Positions 9,850-18,407 of a stretch of 64,000 bases of DNA are shown here, piece after piece. How positions within the stretch are numbered: position 1 is the first letter of the stretch; each line of letters opens with the position of its first letter. The stretch is from Mycolicibacterium hodleri. GTDB lineage: Bacteria > Actinomycetota > Actinomycetes > Mycobacteriales > Mycobacteriaceae. The notes under the pieces were generated by a model. It had not been told where the DNA came from. It made no database searches and saw nothing but the letters and a program-made list of their open reading frames with translations. The position numbers were made by a program, and so were the translations under genes. The stretch covers positions 45,797-109,796 of the forward strand of contig NZ_JACKTL010000070.1 in assembly GCF_025822245.1 (NCBI RefSeq), read 5' to 3'.

Positions 9850-10775
9850 TCCACCACAACCTCCGTTGGACGGCCGTCGGCCCGAACGCCAGTGTCGAAG
9901 GGACACAGGATGACTGGGACTGCACAGTGGTGCAGCAGGTTGGCCCCCGTCGACCCCAGAGCTCCGGGTCCCAGGGAATCGTGGCGGCGACGTCCCACGA
10001 CGACCATTTGGGCGCAGGCGGCGTGCAGCGCCAGGGCGTGACTTGCCTTGGCGGACTCCCCTATCCGCGTGACGTGTACGGCGGGATGTCGCTCGTGCCA
10101 CGGTTCGACGAGTTCGTCGAGCCGCGCCCACTGCCCCTTGGTGTTGGCGTCCCAGTCGACCACGCTCGGTCGGTGCACTTGGGCGAATCCCTTGAGTGCC
10201 CAGGAGTGCACGACCCACAGCGGAGCGTCGAGCCGATCGGCGAGTTCGAATGCCAGCCCCAACGCACCGCCGTCGCGTCCCGACCCGTCGACGCCCACCA
10301 GAATCGGCCGGTGGGACGGTGCGACGGACCCACCTCGCCACGCCACGACCGGACAGTGCGCGCGGGCCAGTGTCGCCAACGCGGTGGAACCGACGAGCAG
10401 CGCCCCCAGTGCGCTTACGTCGTCGCAGCCCAGCACCAGGAGCCGCGCGGACCGAGTCGCCGTGGCGAGCGCATCTTCAGCCGACTCGGTGGAGGATGCG
10501 GTCGTCACCGTCAGATCGGGGCGATCGGCGTGGACGGCTGCCCGCGCGGCCTCGAGGTACCGGTCGGCCCAGTCGTGGTGGTCGGCCATGGCTGCCGACC
10601 GCGCCGCCATGGCGACCTCGGACGGCGCGTGCCCCACATACGGTGTGGCGGTGACGATGTGTAGCGGTGCGTGCAGTCCATCCGCGAGCGCCGCTGCCCA
10701 GCGTGCGGCGTCGGTCGCGCCCACGGACCCGTCCACCCCGACCACGACCGGGGCGCGGGTCTCGCTCGTTGCCAT
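9846..10775 (-). CDS. universal stress protein, two tandem Usp domains
   Basis: 309 residues with two Usp domains (about 9-145 and 155-300). Each begins with a GVDGS motif, and each ends with the ATP-binding loop pattern: GALLVGSTA in the first, and GPGALGSTG in the second. This two-domain layout matches the DosR-regulon proteins Rv2005c, Rv2623 and Rv2026c. These bind ATP and are linked to growth arrest under hypoxia. ATG 10775 is preceded by AAAGGAG with good spacing. The stop overlaps the start of the Acg-like gene. The gene is divergent from the DevS-like kinase, with 173 bp between them. Confidence 0.92.
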   Translation of the reverse strand: MATSETRAPVVVGVDGSVGATDAARWAAALADGLHAPLHIVTATPYVGHAPSEVAMAARSAAMADHHDWADRYLEAARAAVHADRPDLTVTTASSTESAEDALATATRSARLLVLGCDDVSALGALLVGSTALATLARAHCPVVAWRGGSVAPSHRPILVGVDGSGRDGGALGLAFELADRLDAPLWVVHSWALKGFAQVHRPSVVDWDANTKGQWARLDELVEPWHERHPAVHVTRIGESAKASHALALHAACAQMVVVGRRRHDSLGPGALGSTGANLLHHCAVPVILCPFDTGVRADGRPTEVVVE

Positions 10776-10839
10776 GTTGCTCCTTTGCCGTTGGTGTGCA
10801 TTGGACCAGCAACCGGAGAGCGTCGGCAGAGTCGAAGTG

Positions 10840-10852
10840 CCCTGAATCAGGG
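10840..10852. promoter_or_regulatory. 13-bp palindrome between usp and devS
   Basis: CCCTGAATCAGGG is two 6-bp arms around one central base, in the divergent spacer between the universal stress gene and the kinase gene. It does not match the DosR box (GGGACTWWAGTCCC). It could be an operator for either gene. The call rests only on symmetry and position. Confidence 0.3.
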
Positions 10853-10948
10853 GGCGATTGCCCCGACGAAGCTCCGTCCGGCCCGCGGGGCTCCCCTAAC
10901 GGCGGTGGCGAGAGGCACGTTACGATCTGAGTCCCTAGAACTCGGCGG

Positions 10949-12673
10949 GTGAGTTGGCTCATGGTCCACGACGACGGCGATTTCACTTTTTCCGAGCTAA
11001 GCCGGCCCGGGCGGGTGGCCAGCATGCACGCCCAACTCGACGAGATCGTGGCCTCCCGTGACCAGCTGGAACGTCTGCTGCGGGTGATCGTCGGCCTGGC
11101 CTCCGATCTCGAGCTCGACGCGACCCTGCACCGCATCGTGACCGCCGCGATGGAGCTGACGGGAGCTCGCTACGGCGCGTTGGGCGTTCGAGCCGACGAC
11201 GGCCGGTTGTTGTCCTTCGTGCACTCGGGGATCGAGCCGGCGACCGCGGAGCGGATCGGCCACCTACCGGTCGGCAAGGGTGTCCTCGGTGTGCTACTCG
11301 ACTACCCCGAGCCCCTGCGCCTCGACGATCTGGGCACACACCCCGCCGCGGTGGGCTTTCCCGAGCACCATCCGCCGATGGGCGCGTTCCTCGGGGTGCC
11401 AATAACGATCCGCCAGAAGAACTTCGGCAGCCTGTACCTGACCGAACCGACTGCCAACCCGGTGTTCACCGATTCCGACGAAGTCGCCGCGCGGGCACTG
11501 GCGTCGGCCGCCGCGGTCGCCGTCGACAACGCCCGGCTGTTCGACCGGGTACGCATGACCGGCGAGTGGATGGAGGCCAGTCGATCGATCACGACGGCGC
11601 TGGTCTCCGAAGCCGGCCCGGTGGCCCGGCCGCTGACGATGATCGCCGAGCAGGTGTGTGCACTGACCGGATCCGAGCAGGCGATCGTGCTGGTGCCCAG
11701 CGACGCCGATCTGCCCGCCGAGGAGGTCGAGACCTTGGTGGTGTCGGCCGCGGTGGGATTGTCGGCCGACGAGGTCATGGGTCAGCAGGTGCCCGTGGAG
11801 GGCTCGACCACCGGCGGCGTCTTCCGATCGGGTACTCCGCTGATCACCGCGTCGCTCCGGCATCCCATCCAGGCGTTCACCGACGTCGGCCAGCGGCCGG
11901 CGATCGTGATGCCGCTGCGTGCTCGTCGCAACCAGACACTCGGCGTCCTGGTGGTGGCGCGCAACCAGCGCGACGCTCCCTTCGACGACAGTCTTCTCGA
12001 CCTGGTGAGCGACTTCGCCGACCATGCCGCCGTCGCCCTGGTCCTGGCCGAGAGCCGGGAACAGGCGCGGCAGCTGTCGGTCATCTCCGACCGCGAGCGC
12101 ATCGCCCACGACCTGCACGACCACGTCATCCAGCGGCTGTTCGCGGCCGGAATGGACCTGCAGGGCACGATCGCTCGTTCCCGGTCCCCGGAGATCACGC
12201 GACGGCTGAGTCGGACGGTCGACGAGCTGCAGGGCACCATCGACGAGATTCGGAGCAGGATCTTCGCCCTGCAGTCGCCCGAGCCGGAGGCCGGCCTCCG
12301 CGAGAGAATTCAGGACGCCGTCGCAGCCCTCACCGAGGATCGTGACATCGAGACCACCGTGCGCATGTCGGGCCCGCTGAGCGTGGTGGACGGCGAGGTC
12401 GCCGAGCATGCGACGTCGGTCGTCCACGAGGCCGTCAGCAATGCGGTCCGACATTCCGGCGCCCAGCACCTCGCGGTATCCGTCGAGGTCGCCGACGAGC
12501 TCACCGTCGACGTCACCGACGACGGCTGCGGCATCGATGCGGCCAACCCAAGACGGAGCGGGCTGACCAACATGCGGCGCCGAGCCGAACTTCTGGGCGG
12601 CGGTTGTCAGATCGACGCCGGTCCCGATGGTGGCACTCGCGTGCACTGGTTCGTCCCGCTGGACAGGATCTAG
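10949..12673 (+). CDS. devS: DevS/DosT-like GAF sensor histidine kinase
   Basis: 574 residues: GAF-A (about 50-200), GAF-B (about 215-375), a HisKA_3 dimerisation segment with the phospho-acceptor His in ERIAHDLHDHVIQRLF, and an HATPase domain with HEAVSNAVRHS and a DDGCGI box. GAF-A keeps the FPEHHPPM segment. The His before PPM (His141) matches the proximal heme ligand of DevS (His149) and DosT, so it should sense O2, NO or CO through heme. No membrane segment is visible, so it should be cytosolic. GTG 10949 is the longest start; ATG 10961 fits the upstream GGCGGGTGAG better. Unlike in M. tuberculosis, it is not adjacent to devR, which lies 2.3 kb downstream. Its stop overlaps the convergent PPOX gene by three bases. 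Confidence 0.9.
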   Translation: MSWLMVHDDGDFTFSELSRPGRVASMHAQLDEIVASRDQLERLLRVIVGLASDLELDATLHRIVTAAMELTGARYGALGVRADDGRLLSFVHSGIEPATAERIGHLPVGKGVLGVLLDYPEPLRLDDLGTHPAAVGFPEHHPPMGAFLGVPITIRQKNFGSLYLTEPTANPVFTDSDEVAARALASAAAVAVDNARLFDRVRMTGEWMEASRSITTALVSEAGPVARPLTMIAEQVCALTGSEQAIVLVPSDADLPAEEVETLVVSAAVGLSADEVMGQQVPVEGSTTGGVFRSGTPLITASLRHPIQAFTDVGQRPAIVMPLRARRNQTLGVLVVARNQRDAPFDDSLLDLVSDFADHAAVALVLAESREQARQLSVISDRERIAHDLHDHVIQRLFAAGMDLQGTIARSRSPEITRRLSRTVDELQGTIDEIRSRIFALQSPEPEAGLRERIQDAVAALTEDRDIETTVRMSGPLSVVDGEVAEHATSVVHEAVSNAVRHSGAQHLAVSVEVADELTVDVTDDGCGIDAANPRRSGLTNMRRRAELLGGGCQIDAGPDGGTRVHWFVPLDRI

Positions 12674-13101
12674 CCCGAACCGCCGTTCGAGTCGCCGCCG
12701 AAGCGGAAGGTGCGACCGGTGATGTCGGAGGGCGTGATTCGGATGAACTGCTCCTTCGGAGTGGTGATCCACGGCAGCACCTGGGCACGCTCGGCGGCGG
12801 CAAGCTCGTCGCTCGACGTCATGATCCGCGCGTGGCCCTTGACCACCACGCTCCATCCTTGGACCGTGTCGTGCTCGTCGACTTCGAAGGCCACTCGTCG
12901 ATTGACCGCCGCGCCGGCCAGCTTGGTGCCTTCCGCCGTCCGAATGAAGATCGACCGATGCTGCACGACGAAGTTCACCGGGAAGACGTCCGGTTGACCG
13001 TCGACGCTGATGGCGAGCCGCCCGAGTGTGCTGCCCGCCAACCGCGCCCAGCTCTCGGGTTCGTTCATCGCCGCGACCGGTCCCGCCCCCAAGCTGGTCA
13101 T
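12670..13101 (-). CDS. PPOX-class FMN/F420-binding family protein
   Basis: 143 residues, starting at ATG 13101 with GGAGG eight bases upstream. A longer frame to 13221 lacks a site. It shows the split-barrel flavin-binding fold of the pyridoxamine-5'-phosphate-oxidase superfamily: GRLAISVDGQPDVFPVNFVV (about 27-46), then IFIRTAEGTK and the SVVVKGHARI strand. Small mycobacterial members bind FMN or F420, and one (Rv3129) is part of the DosR regulon. The position between devS and devR fits the dormancy cluster. The substrate is unknown. Confidence 0.85.
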   Translation of the reverse strand: MTSLGAGPVAAMNEPESWARLAGSTLGRLAISVDGQPDVFPVNFVVQHRSIFIRTAEGTKLAGAAVNRRVAFEVDEHDTVQGWSVVVKGHARIMTSSDELAAAERAQVLPWITTPKEQFIRITPSDITGRTFRFGGDSNGGSG

Positions 13102-13330
13102 GACTGCGCCTCCGCAACTTCCACCATGGCCGTCGGGAGCCACCCACGTCTCGTGTTCATGTCGCGAGGTTAGGCAGCACCCGACGCCGTCCGATAGAGG
13201 CAAACGTCCCAGATCGAGCACGCGAAACCCGCGTCATCGCACCATGTCGTGAACGGCGACCACGATGCGTGTCGGCGTTCTATCCTTGAGTCCACGGCGC
13301 CCTCCATCCCACCGTGAATCGCAGGTCACC

Positions 13331-14353
13331 ATGACGCCCGACGACACCATGAACGCCTGGGTGGTCGCGACGCCCGGCCCGATTCGGTCGAATCCCCTTC
13401 GCTACGAACGCAAGCCAATCCCACGGCCGGCGCATGGAGAGATCCTCGTCCACGTCGACGCGTGCGGTGTGTGCCGCACGGACCTTCACGTCTCGGAGGG
13501 TGACCTGCCGGTCCACCGCCAGCGGGTGGTTCCCGGGCACGAGGTCGTGGCGACGGTCGTCGACCTGGGAGCCGGTGTCACCGATCATGCAGTCGGCGAC
13601 CGGGTCGGCGTCGCGTGGCTTCGTTCGACGTGCGGCAGGTGTCGTTACTGCCTGCGCGGTGCGGAGAACCTCTGTCCCTACTCGCGTTACACCGGGTGGG
13701 ACGACGACGGGGGGTATGCCGAATATTGCACGGTGCCATCCGATTACGCCTATCGCCTGCCTGCGGGCTACGACGACGTCGAACTCGCACCGCTGATGTG
13801 TGCGGGAATCATCGGCTACCGCGCCCTGCAACGCGCCGACCTTCCCGAGGGCGGCCGGCTCGGTATCTACGGCTTCGGGGGAAGCGCTCACCTGACCGCG
13901 CAGATCGCGCTGACCATGGGCGCCACGGTGCACGTGATGACGCGCGGCGAGCAGGCACGAGGCTTGGCGCTCGAACTCGGCGTGGCGTCGGTCACCGGGG
14001 CCCGCGACGCACCGCCTGAGCCGTTGGACAGTGCCATCCTCTTCGCGCCCGTCGGGGATCTGGTGCCGCCAGCCCTGCGCGCCCTGGACCGCGGCGGCAT
14101 TCTTGCCATCGCGGGCATCCACCTCAGCGACGTTCCCGTGCTCAACTACGAGCGAGAACTGTTCTACGAACGCGAGATCCGCAGCGTCACCGCGAATACC
14201 CGCGCCGACGGGGAAGCCTTCCTTCGATTCGCCGGCGAGCATCGCCTGCAGGTGAGAACCCACGAGTATCCCCTCGCAGGTGCTCAACGAGCTCTCGCCG
14301 ACCTGGAGGCGGGCCGCTTCGACGGTGCCGCGGTGTTGCGCAACCCGATCTGA
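13331..14353 (+). CDS. zinc-dependent alcohol dehydrogenase
   Basis: 340 residues from ATG 13331; upstream ATG 13265 adds 22 basic residues of doubtful reality. It is a medium-chain dehydrogenase. Catalytic zinc ligands are Cys48 in GVCRTDLH and His70-Glu71 in GHE. The structural zinc lobe is Cys101, Cys104, Cys107 and Cys115. The Rossmann fold carries a GIYGFGGSAH motif. It most resembles AdhA-like NAD-dependent alcohol dehydrogenases (Rv1862 type) that interconvert alcohols and aldehydes. It sits inside the dormancy cluster, where disposal of reducing equivalents would make sense, but no operator is evident directly upstream. Confidence 0.9.
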   Translation: MTPDDTMNAWVVATPGPIRSNPLRYERKPIPRPAHGEILVHVDACGVCRTDLHVSEGDLPVHRQRVVPGHEVVATVVDLGAGVTDHAVGDRVGVAWLRSTCGRCRYCLRGAENLCPYSRYTGWDDDGGYAEYCTVPSDYAYRLPAGYDDVELAPLMCAGIIGYRALQRADLPEGGRLGIYGFGGSAHLTAQIALTMGATVHVMTRGEQARGLALELGVASVTGARDAPPEPLDSAILFAPVGDLVPPALRALDRGGILAIAGIHLSDVPVLNYERELFYEREIRSVTANTRADGEAFLRFAGEHRLQVRTHEYPLAGAQRALADLEAGRFDGAAVLRNPI

Positions 14354-14378
14354 GTCACGTCTCCGCTCGCAGGGTCGT

Positions 14379-14654
14379 TCAGCGCACCGACACGTCTTCA
14401 CCGGTGACCGACGAGATGTCGCCGGCGGAGGTGACGAACAACTGTCGGGTCAGGTGCGTCAATGCCCGTGCGACGGCGAGTTCCTCGCCGACCCGCTTGG
14501 GGTAGTCGTCGTCGGGATCGATCTCCGCGTCTCCCACCCCGACCAGATCGACGTAGCGCCAGTGCAGGTGCGCCTTGGCCTTGGTGTGGTCGTCGTGGTG
14601 ACGAACGGTGATCGTCACGGGGTAGGTGGTCTCGTCGTGCTCGTGGTGGCTCAT
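14379..14654 (-). CDS. DUF1876 protein (Rv1738/Rv2632c family)
   Basis: 91 residues from ATG 14654, with AGGAG six bases upstream. The core of the family is clear: a YPVTITVRHHDDHTKAKAHL strand pair, then WRYVDLVGVGDAEIDPDDD, a helix with GEELAVARALTHL and a C-terminal DISSVTG strand. Rv1738 is among the most strongly induced DosR-regulon genes and has a fold like ribosome-hibernation factors. A role in translational silencing is therefore possible, though not proven for this copy. It is divergent from devR, and a DosR-like box lies 64 bp upstream. The N-terminus is His-rich. Confidence 0.9.
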   Translation of the reverse strand: MSHHEHDETTYPVTITVRHHDDHTKAKAHLHWRYVDLVGVGDAEIDPDDDYPKRVGEELAVARALTHLTRQLFVTSAGDISSVTGEDVSVR

Positions 14655-14995
14655 GGGGCGCTCCTGGGTTCGGGACTCGTGGTGTCGACTCTCGTTCCCG
14701 ACACCCGGTTGGCGCCAGGGCCCTAGGTCCTCGGGATGGGCGAGCACGGTGCAACGTTCGTCGGGAGAGGACTTACGCCTCTGTCCGGTCGCCCGGCGCA
14801 TGAATATCGTGGGATGACCATCCCGCAACCGCTTGGAGTCCAGATGCCCGAGGCTTCGCCGCCGTTCGGCGATCACGACTGCCCGACACCGCCCCGTGCG
14901 GAGTCCGCCACACCATGACGTACTCCAGGCACAATGGCCAGCAGGTCGACGATTCCGCGGTCGGTGCGGTGACCCCCAGCGGGCAGGGCGCAGCG
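14655..14995. promoter_or_regulatory. divergent regulatory region between DUF1876 gene and devR
   Basis: 341 bp without a convincing gene. It contains a DosR-like element at 14718-14731, a second weaker one at 14768-14781 (AGGACTTACGCCTC, flanked by AGAGG/CCTCT), and a TTCGGGACT half-site near 14679. An in-frame extension of devR to 14915 exists but does not look like DevR. Confidence 0.4.
14718..14731. promoter_or_regulatory. DosR-like box upstream of DUF1876 gene
   Basis: GGGCCCTAGGTCCT matches 10 of 14 positions of the DosR core GGGACTWWAGTCCC. It lies 64 bp upstream of the DUF1876 start, a usual distance for DosR sites. It is weaker than the fdxA site. Confidence 0.45.
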
Positions 14996-15643
14996 ATGGT
15001 CACGGTGTTCCTCGTCGACGATCACGAGGTCGTCCGCCGCGGCCTGATGGATCTGCTCGGTGCCGATCCCGACCTCGACGTGATCGGTGAGGCGGGCACG
15101 GTGGCCGACGCCATGGCGCGCATTCCCGCCCTTCGCCCCGACGTTGCCGTCCTCGACGTTCGGCTGCCCGACGGCAACGGCATCGAGCTGTGTCGCGATC
15201 TGCTCTCGCGGATGCCGGAGCTGCGATGCCTGATGCTGACGTCGTTCACCTCCGACGAGGCGATGCTCGACGCCATTCTGGCCGGGGCCAGTGGGTACGT
15301 CGTCAAGGACATCAAGGGGATGGAGCTCGCCAGGGCGATCAAGGACGTCGGTGCGGGCCGCTCCTTGCTCGACAACCGGGCCGCGGCGGCCCTGATGGCC
15401 AAGTTGCGTGGGGCCACCGACCACGCCGACCCGCTGCAGGGGCTGACCCCCCAGGAACGCATCCTGCTGGACTTGCTCGGCGAGGGTCTGACCAACCGAC
15501 AGATTGCCGCCCGGATGTTCCTCGCCGAGAAGACGGTCAAGAACTACGTCTCGCGTCTGCTGGCCAAGCTCGGCATGGAACGACGCACCCAGGCAGCCGT
15601 CTTCGCCTCCAAGCACGGCCGCCCCGCCCGTACCGAGGACTGA
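14996..15643 (+). CDS. devR: DevR/DosR dormancy response regulator
   Basis: 215 residues from ATG 14996, chosen because the MVTVFLVDDHEVVRRGL start matches M. tuberculosis DevR almost exactly. The receiver domain (1-120) holds the acidic pair Asp8-Asp9, phospho-acceptor Asp54, Thr82 and Lys104. The LuxR-type DNA-binding domain (about 148-210) carries the GEGLTNRQIAARMFLAEKTVKNYVS helix-turn-helix region, with Thr198 conserved. It should be phosphorylated by DevS-type kinases under low O2 or NO and activate genes with GGGACTWWAGTCCC boxes. It is not in an operon with the kinase. The following gene is another Usp protein 131 bp away. Confidence 0.97.
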   Translation: MVTVFLVDDHEVVRRGLMDLLGADPDLDVIGEAGTVADAMARIPALRPDVAVLDVRLPDGNGIELCRDLLSRMPELRCLMLTSFTSDEAMLDAILAGASGYVVKDIKGMELARAIKDVGAGRSLLDNRAAAALMAKLRGATDHADPLQGLTPQERILLDLLGEGLTNRQIAARMFLAEKTVKNYVSRLLAKLGMERRTQAAVFASKHGRPARTED

Positions 15644-15774
15644 TCCCCCGACGGCCGAGGGCCGAAGGACACCAAGACGAACGGGGCGGAAGTCAGCACC
15701 GCGACGAGGCACCGACGGCGCCAGCGGAACGGCTCGGCGCCAAGGGTGACCGTGAAGAGGAGTCCAACGACTCT

Positions 15775-16581
15775 ATGACGGCCGCGCCGCCCGAGCGACC
15801 GTGGGACATGGACTTCGGCACCCGTCACATGGATCTTCCAGAAGGAGACGTCGTCGTCGGCGTCAACCGCTCCATGGGCGCGCGTGCCGCGGCATCGTGG
15901 GCGGCGATCGAGGCCTCCGGCCGCGGCGTTGCGGTGCGGCTGGTGGCCGTGATCCGGGACGACCACGAGCGGCCTCAGGCGGAGGAATCCTTGCGCTGCG
16001 CCAGGGCTTCGGTCGAGAACCAGGCGCCGGCAACGTGCGTCGACGAAGTAATACGTTACGGCGAAACACGCGACGTCCTGGTGGAGGAATCACGCGGCGC
16101 GGCGATGATCTGTCTGGGCACGAGTCATCGCGCCGGCAGTCCGCTGGAGGCCGACGTCGTCGCGATCGTCGAACGTGCGAGCTGCTCGGTGGCCGTCATC
16201 CGCCCGGAGGACTTCACCGGCGCAGGGCATTCCGGCGTCGTCTCGGTGGTCCTCGACGACGACCCCGGCAACGACGCCGTCGTCGCGCAGGCCATGCGCG
16301 AGGGCCGGCTCCGCAACGCCGTCGTGCGTCAGGTCGACCATCGGCTCGACAGCTGGGTCCGTCGTTTTCCCGACGTTACCGTCGAGATCGTCGCGGACGG
16401 AATGGGACGCCGCCCCGGTTGCACCGACGACCGGCGGCCAACGCAACTGGCCGTCCTGCCCAAGGCCGACACCGCGCACCTCAGCGGCTTGGCAAGCAGC
16501 AGCTACCACCCGATCCAGGGATGCCCCGACCACTCCATGCTCTTCGTGGCGTCCGACGTCGAGCGGGCTACCCGGACGTAA
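15775..16581 (+). CDS. universal stress protein family, divergent
   Basis: 268 residues from ATG 15775; ATG 15808 or 15829 are alternatives because the AGAGGAG site is 12 bases from the first. The first half (about 20-140) is a recognisable Usp domain starting VVVGVNRSMGARAAASWAA. Its nucleotide loop reads AMICLGTSHRAG and lacks the usual glycine-rich GSxA pattern, so ATP binding is doubtful. The second half is a weaker Usp-like domain. It is likely co-transcribed with the following Usp gene, 34 bp away, and sits directly after devR. Confidence 0.8.
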   Translation: MTAAPPERPWDMDFGTRHMDLPEGDVVVGVNRSMGARAAASWAAIEASGRGVAVRLVAVIRDDHERPQAEESLRCARASVENQAPATCVDEVIRYGETRDVLVEESRGAAMICLGTSHRAGSPLEADVVAIVERASCSVAVIRPEDFTGAGHSGVVSVVLDDDPGNDAVVAQAMREGRLRNAVVRQVDHRLDSWVRRFPDVTVEIVADGMGRRPGCTDDRRPTQLAVLPKADTAHLSGLASSSYHPIQGCPDHSMLFVASDVERATRT

Positions 16582-16615
16582 TCGACTACGTCACAACCGA
16601 ACTGGGAGTACGCAC

Positions 16616-17479
16616 ATGCGAGAGCTCAATATCCCGACACCCTCGGTGGTGGTCGGCGTCGACGGATCTCGCTCGGCCCTTGCCACCGCGTCGTGGGGGG
16701 CGGACGAGGCAGTCGCCAGAGGCGTTCCGCTGCGCCTGGTATCGGTGGTCGACGACACGACGGCACGAGACGGTACGGCGGCGGGGCGAGCACTCGCGGC
16801 GGCCGACGCTGCGGTGCGGCTCGGCCTCGCCTCGGCGGGGTCGCCGACCACACGCGTCCGGATCGACCTCGAAGTCCTGCGGGGGCGGCCGGTCCACCGG
16901 TTGCTCGAGGCTGGCCGCGGCGCCACCATGCTCTGCATCGGCTCCGTGGGGGCCGCGGGTGCGGCGTCGGGTCGTCTCGGCTCGACGGCGCTCGGACTCG
17001 CCGACGGCGCGCACTGTCCCTTGGCCATCGTCCGCCAATCTCGTCCGTCGTCGGGTTTGCACGAGTCGGTCGTCGTCGAGCTCGACGGCTCGTCCGACGG
17101 AGACGCGTTGCTGCGCCTCGGCATCGACGAAGCGCTGTTGCGCCACGCACCCCTGGTCGTCATCTCCGTCTGGCAGGCAGACGTGACCGACGTGCACGAC
17201 GTTCGCGCCGTCGCCGAACAAAATCGGAGGATTCGGGCTCAGGTGAACCGTCGCCTTGCCTGTGCGCGACGGCAGCACCCGGAGCTCGAGGTCGTCCCCG
17301 TCGCCGTCCGCGGGACCCTGCTGAACTACTTCTCCCACCACCACGATTCGATCCAGCTCCTCCTCATCGGCCGCCGCCGAGCGCACGGTGTCGCCGAGAT
17401 GATCGGAACCGCGAGTTACGCCGCATTGCGCGACAGCGACTGCGCAGTCCTGGTTTGCGACCAGCACGCCACGCACTGA
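16616..17479 (+). CDS. universal stress protein, two Usp domains
   Basis: 287 residues from ATG 16616, with GGGAG eight bases upstream. Domain one (about 8-140) starts SVVVGVDGSRSALATASWGA and ends with an ATP-binding type loop GRLGSTALGLADGAHCPLAI. Domain two (about 148-285) starts ESVVVELDGSSDGD and ends in a degenerate loop, AEMIGTASYAAL. It resembles DosR-regulon Usp proteins. It follows the preceding Usp gene closely and is the third Usp gene in this dormancy cluster. Confidence 0.9.
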   Translation: MRELNIPTPSVVVGVDGSRSALATASWGADEAVARGVPLRLVSVVDDTTARDGTAAGRALAAADAAVRLGLASAGSPTTRVRIDLEVLRGRPVHRLLEAGRGATMLCIGSVGAAGAASGRLGSTALGLADGAHCPLAIVRQSRPSSGLHESVVVELDGSSDGDALLRLGIDEALLRHAPLVVISVWQADVTDVHDVRAVAEQNRRIRAQVNRRLACARRQHPELEVVPVAVRGTLLNYFSHHHDSIQLLLIGRRRAHGVAEMIGTASYAALRDSDCAVLVCDQHATH

Positions 17480-17555
17480 CGTGTCCGGCCCGTCACCAGC
17501 GTGACGACTGAACGCGGCTGTGCGCGAGCTGATTACGGCCGATGCGTGGGTCCAC

Positions 17556-17574
17556 TTTGGCTAGCCTAGGTTCG
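17556..17574. promoter_or_regulatory. possible IdeR/DtxR-type iron box
   Basis: TTTGGCTAGCCTAGGTTCG contains the palindrome GGCTAGCC and matches about 12 of 19 positions of the mycobacterial iron box TWAGGTWAGSCTWACCTWA. It is 36 bp upstream of a VIT-family iron/manganese transporter gene, which makes metal control reasonable. The right arm is poor. Confidence 0.35.
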
Positions 17575-17610
17575 CTGGCGGATGTGCGGTTGGACCGCTA
17601 GCGTTGCCCC

Positions 17611-18324
17611 GTGTCGACGAGTCCGCATCCTGCCGAGCCTCATGTGGGTTCGGTGTCCTCGAAGCTGAACTGGCTGCGCGCGGGCGTCCTCGGCGCCAAC
17701 GACGGCATCGTCTCCACCGCGGGCATCGTGGTCGGGGTCGCCGCGGCGTCGGCGTCACCCGGCCCGATCTTGACCGCGGGGGTCGCCGGACTCGTCGCCG
17801 GGGCCGTCTCGATGGCGTTGGGCGAGTACGTGTCCGTGAGCACCCAGCGTGACACCGAGCGCGCCCTACTCGGCCAAGAACGCAGGGAGCTGCGCGACGA
17901 CCCGGCTGCCGAACTGGACGAGCTCGCGGCGCTGTACGAGGCCAAGGGCTTGTCGAGCGCGACGGCCCGCACCGTCGCCGAAGAACTCACCGACCACGAC
18001 GCCTTCGCCGCTCACGTCGATGTGGAACTGGGCATCGACCCCACCGACCTGACCAATCCCTGGCAGGCCGCCCTCTCCTCGGCGGTGTCCTTCACCGTCG
18101 GCGCGCTCCTCCCGTTGATCGCGATCCTGCTACCACCGCATTCGTTGCGCATACCCGTCACCGTCGTGGCGGTGCTCGTGGCACTCGTCGTCACCGGGGC
18201 GGCGTCGGCCACGCTCGGCAAGGCCCCCAGGCAGCGTGCGGTGACCCGCAACGTCGTCGGCGGAGGGCTGGCCTTGGGCATCACCTTCGTCATCGGACAC
18301 CTCGTCGGCGCGGCCGTCGCGTAA
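17611..18324 (+). CDS. VIT1/CCC1-family Fe/Mn transporter
   Basis: 237 residues from GTG 17611. The N-terminal LRAGVLGANDGIVSTAGIVV segment and the following AGAVSMALGEYVSVSTQRD are the family signature. A soluble cytoplasmic helical region (about 90-150) follows, then three C-terminal membrane helices. Family members move Fe2+ or Mn2+ out of the cytosol, usually as dimers with proton exchange. A possible iron box precedes the gene. It sits between the Usp genes and fdxA. A paralogue with the same layout lies at 59836-60567. Confidence 0.9.
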   Translation: MSTSPHPAEPHVGSVSSKLNWLRAGVLGANDGIVSTAGIVVGVAAASASPGPILTAGVAGLVAGAVSMALGEYVSVSTQRDTERALLGQERRELRDDPAAELDELAALYEAKGLSSATARTVAEELTDHDAFAAHVDVELGIDPTDLTNPWQAALSSAVSFTVGALLPLIAILLPPHSLRIPVTVVAVLVALVVTGAASATLGKAPRQRAVTRNVVGGGLALGITFVIGHLVGAAVA

Positions 18325-18334
18325 TCCGTCGGCA

Positions 18335-18348
18335 GGGACTTTCGTCCC
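18335..18348. promoter_or_regulatory. DosR box upstream of fdxA
   Basis: GGGACTTTCGTCCC matches 13 of 14 positions of the DosR core GGGACTWWAGTCCC and is almost a perfect palindrome. It is 60 bp upstream of the fdxA ATG and 11 bp after the VIT stop. fdxA is a known DosR target, so this is the strongest operator in the cluster. Confidence 0.85.
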
Positions 18349-18407
18349 ACGACCACTGGCCGTTGGGCCCTCGTCGGCGGCTAGTGCGGTTCCTAGGCTC
18401 TTCCACC

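Noticed and set aside
9850..10341. Longer start of the Acg-like gene inside the Usp gene
   Set aside because: It overlaps the Usp gene on the same strand in another frame; the ATGA overlap and GGAGG site at 9849 are decisive.
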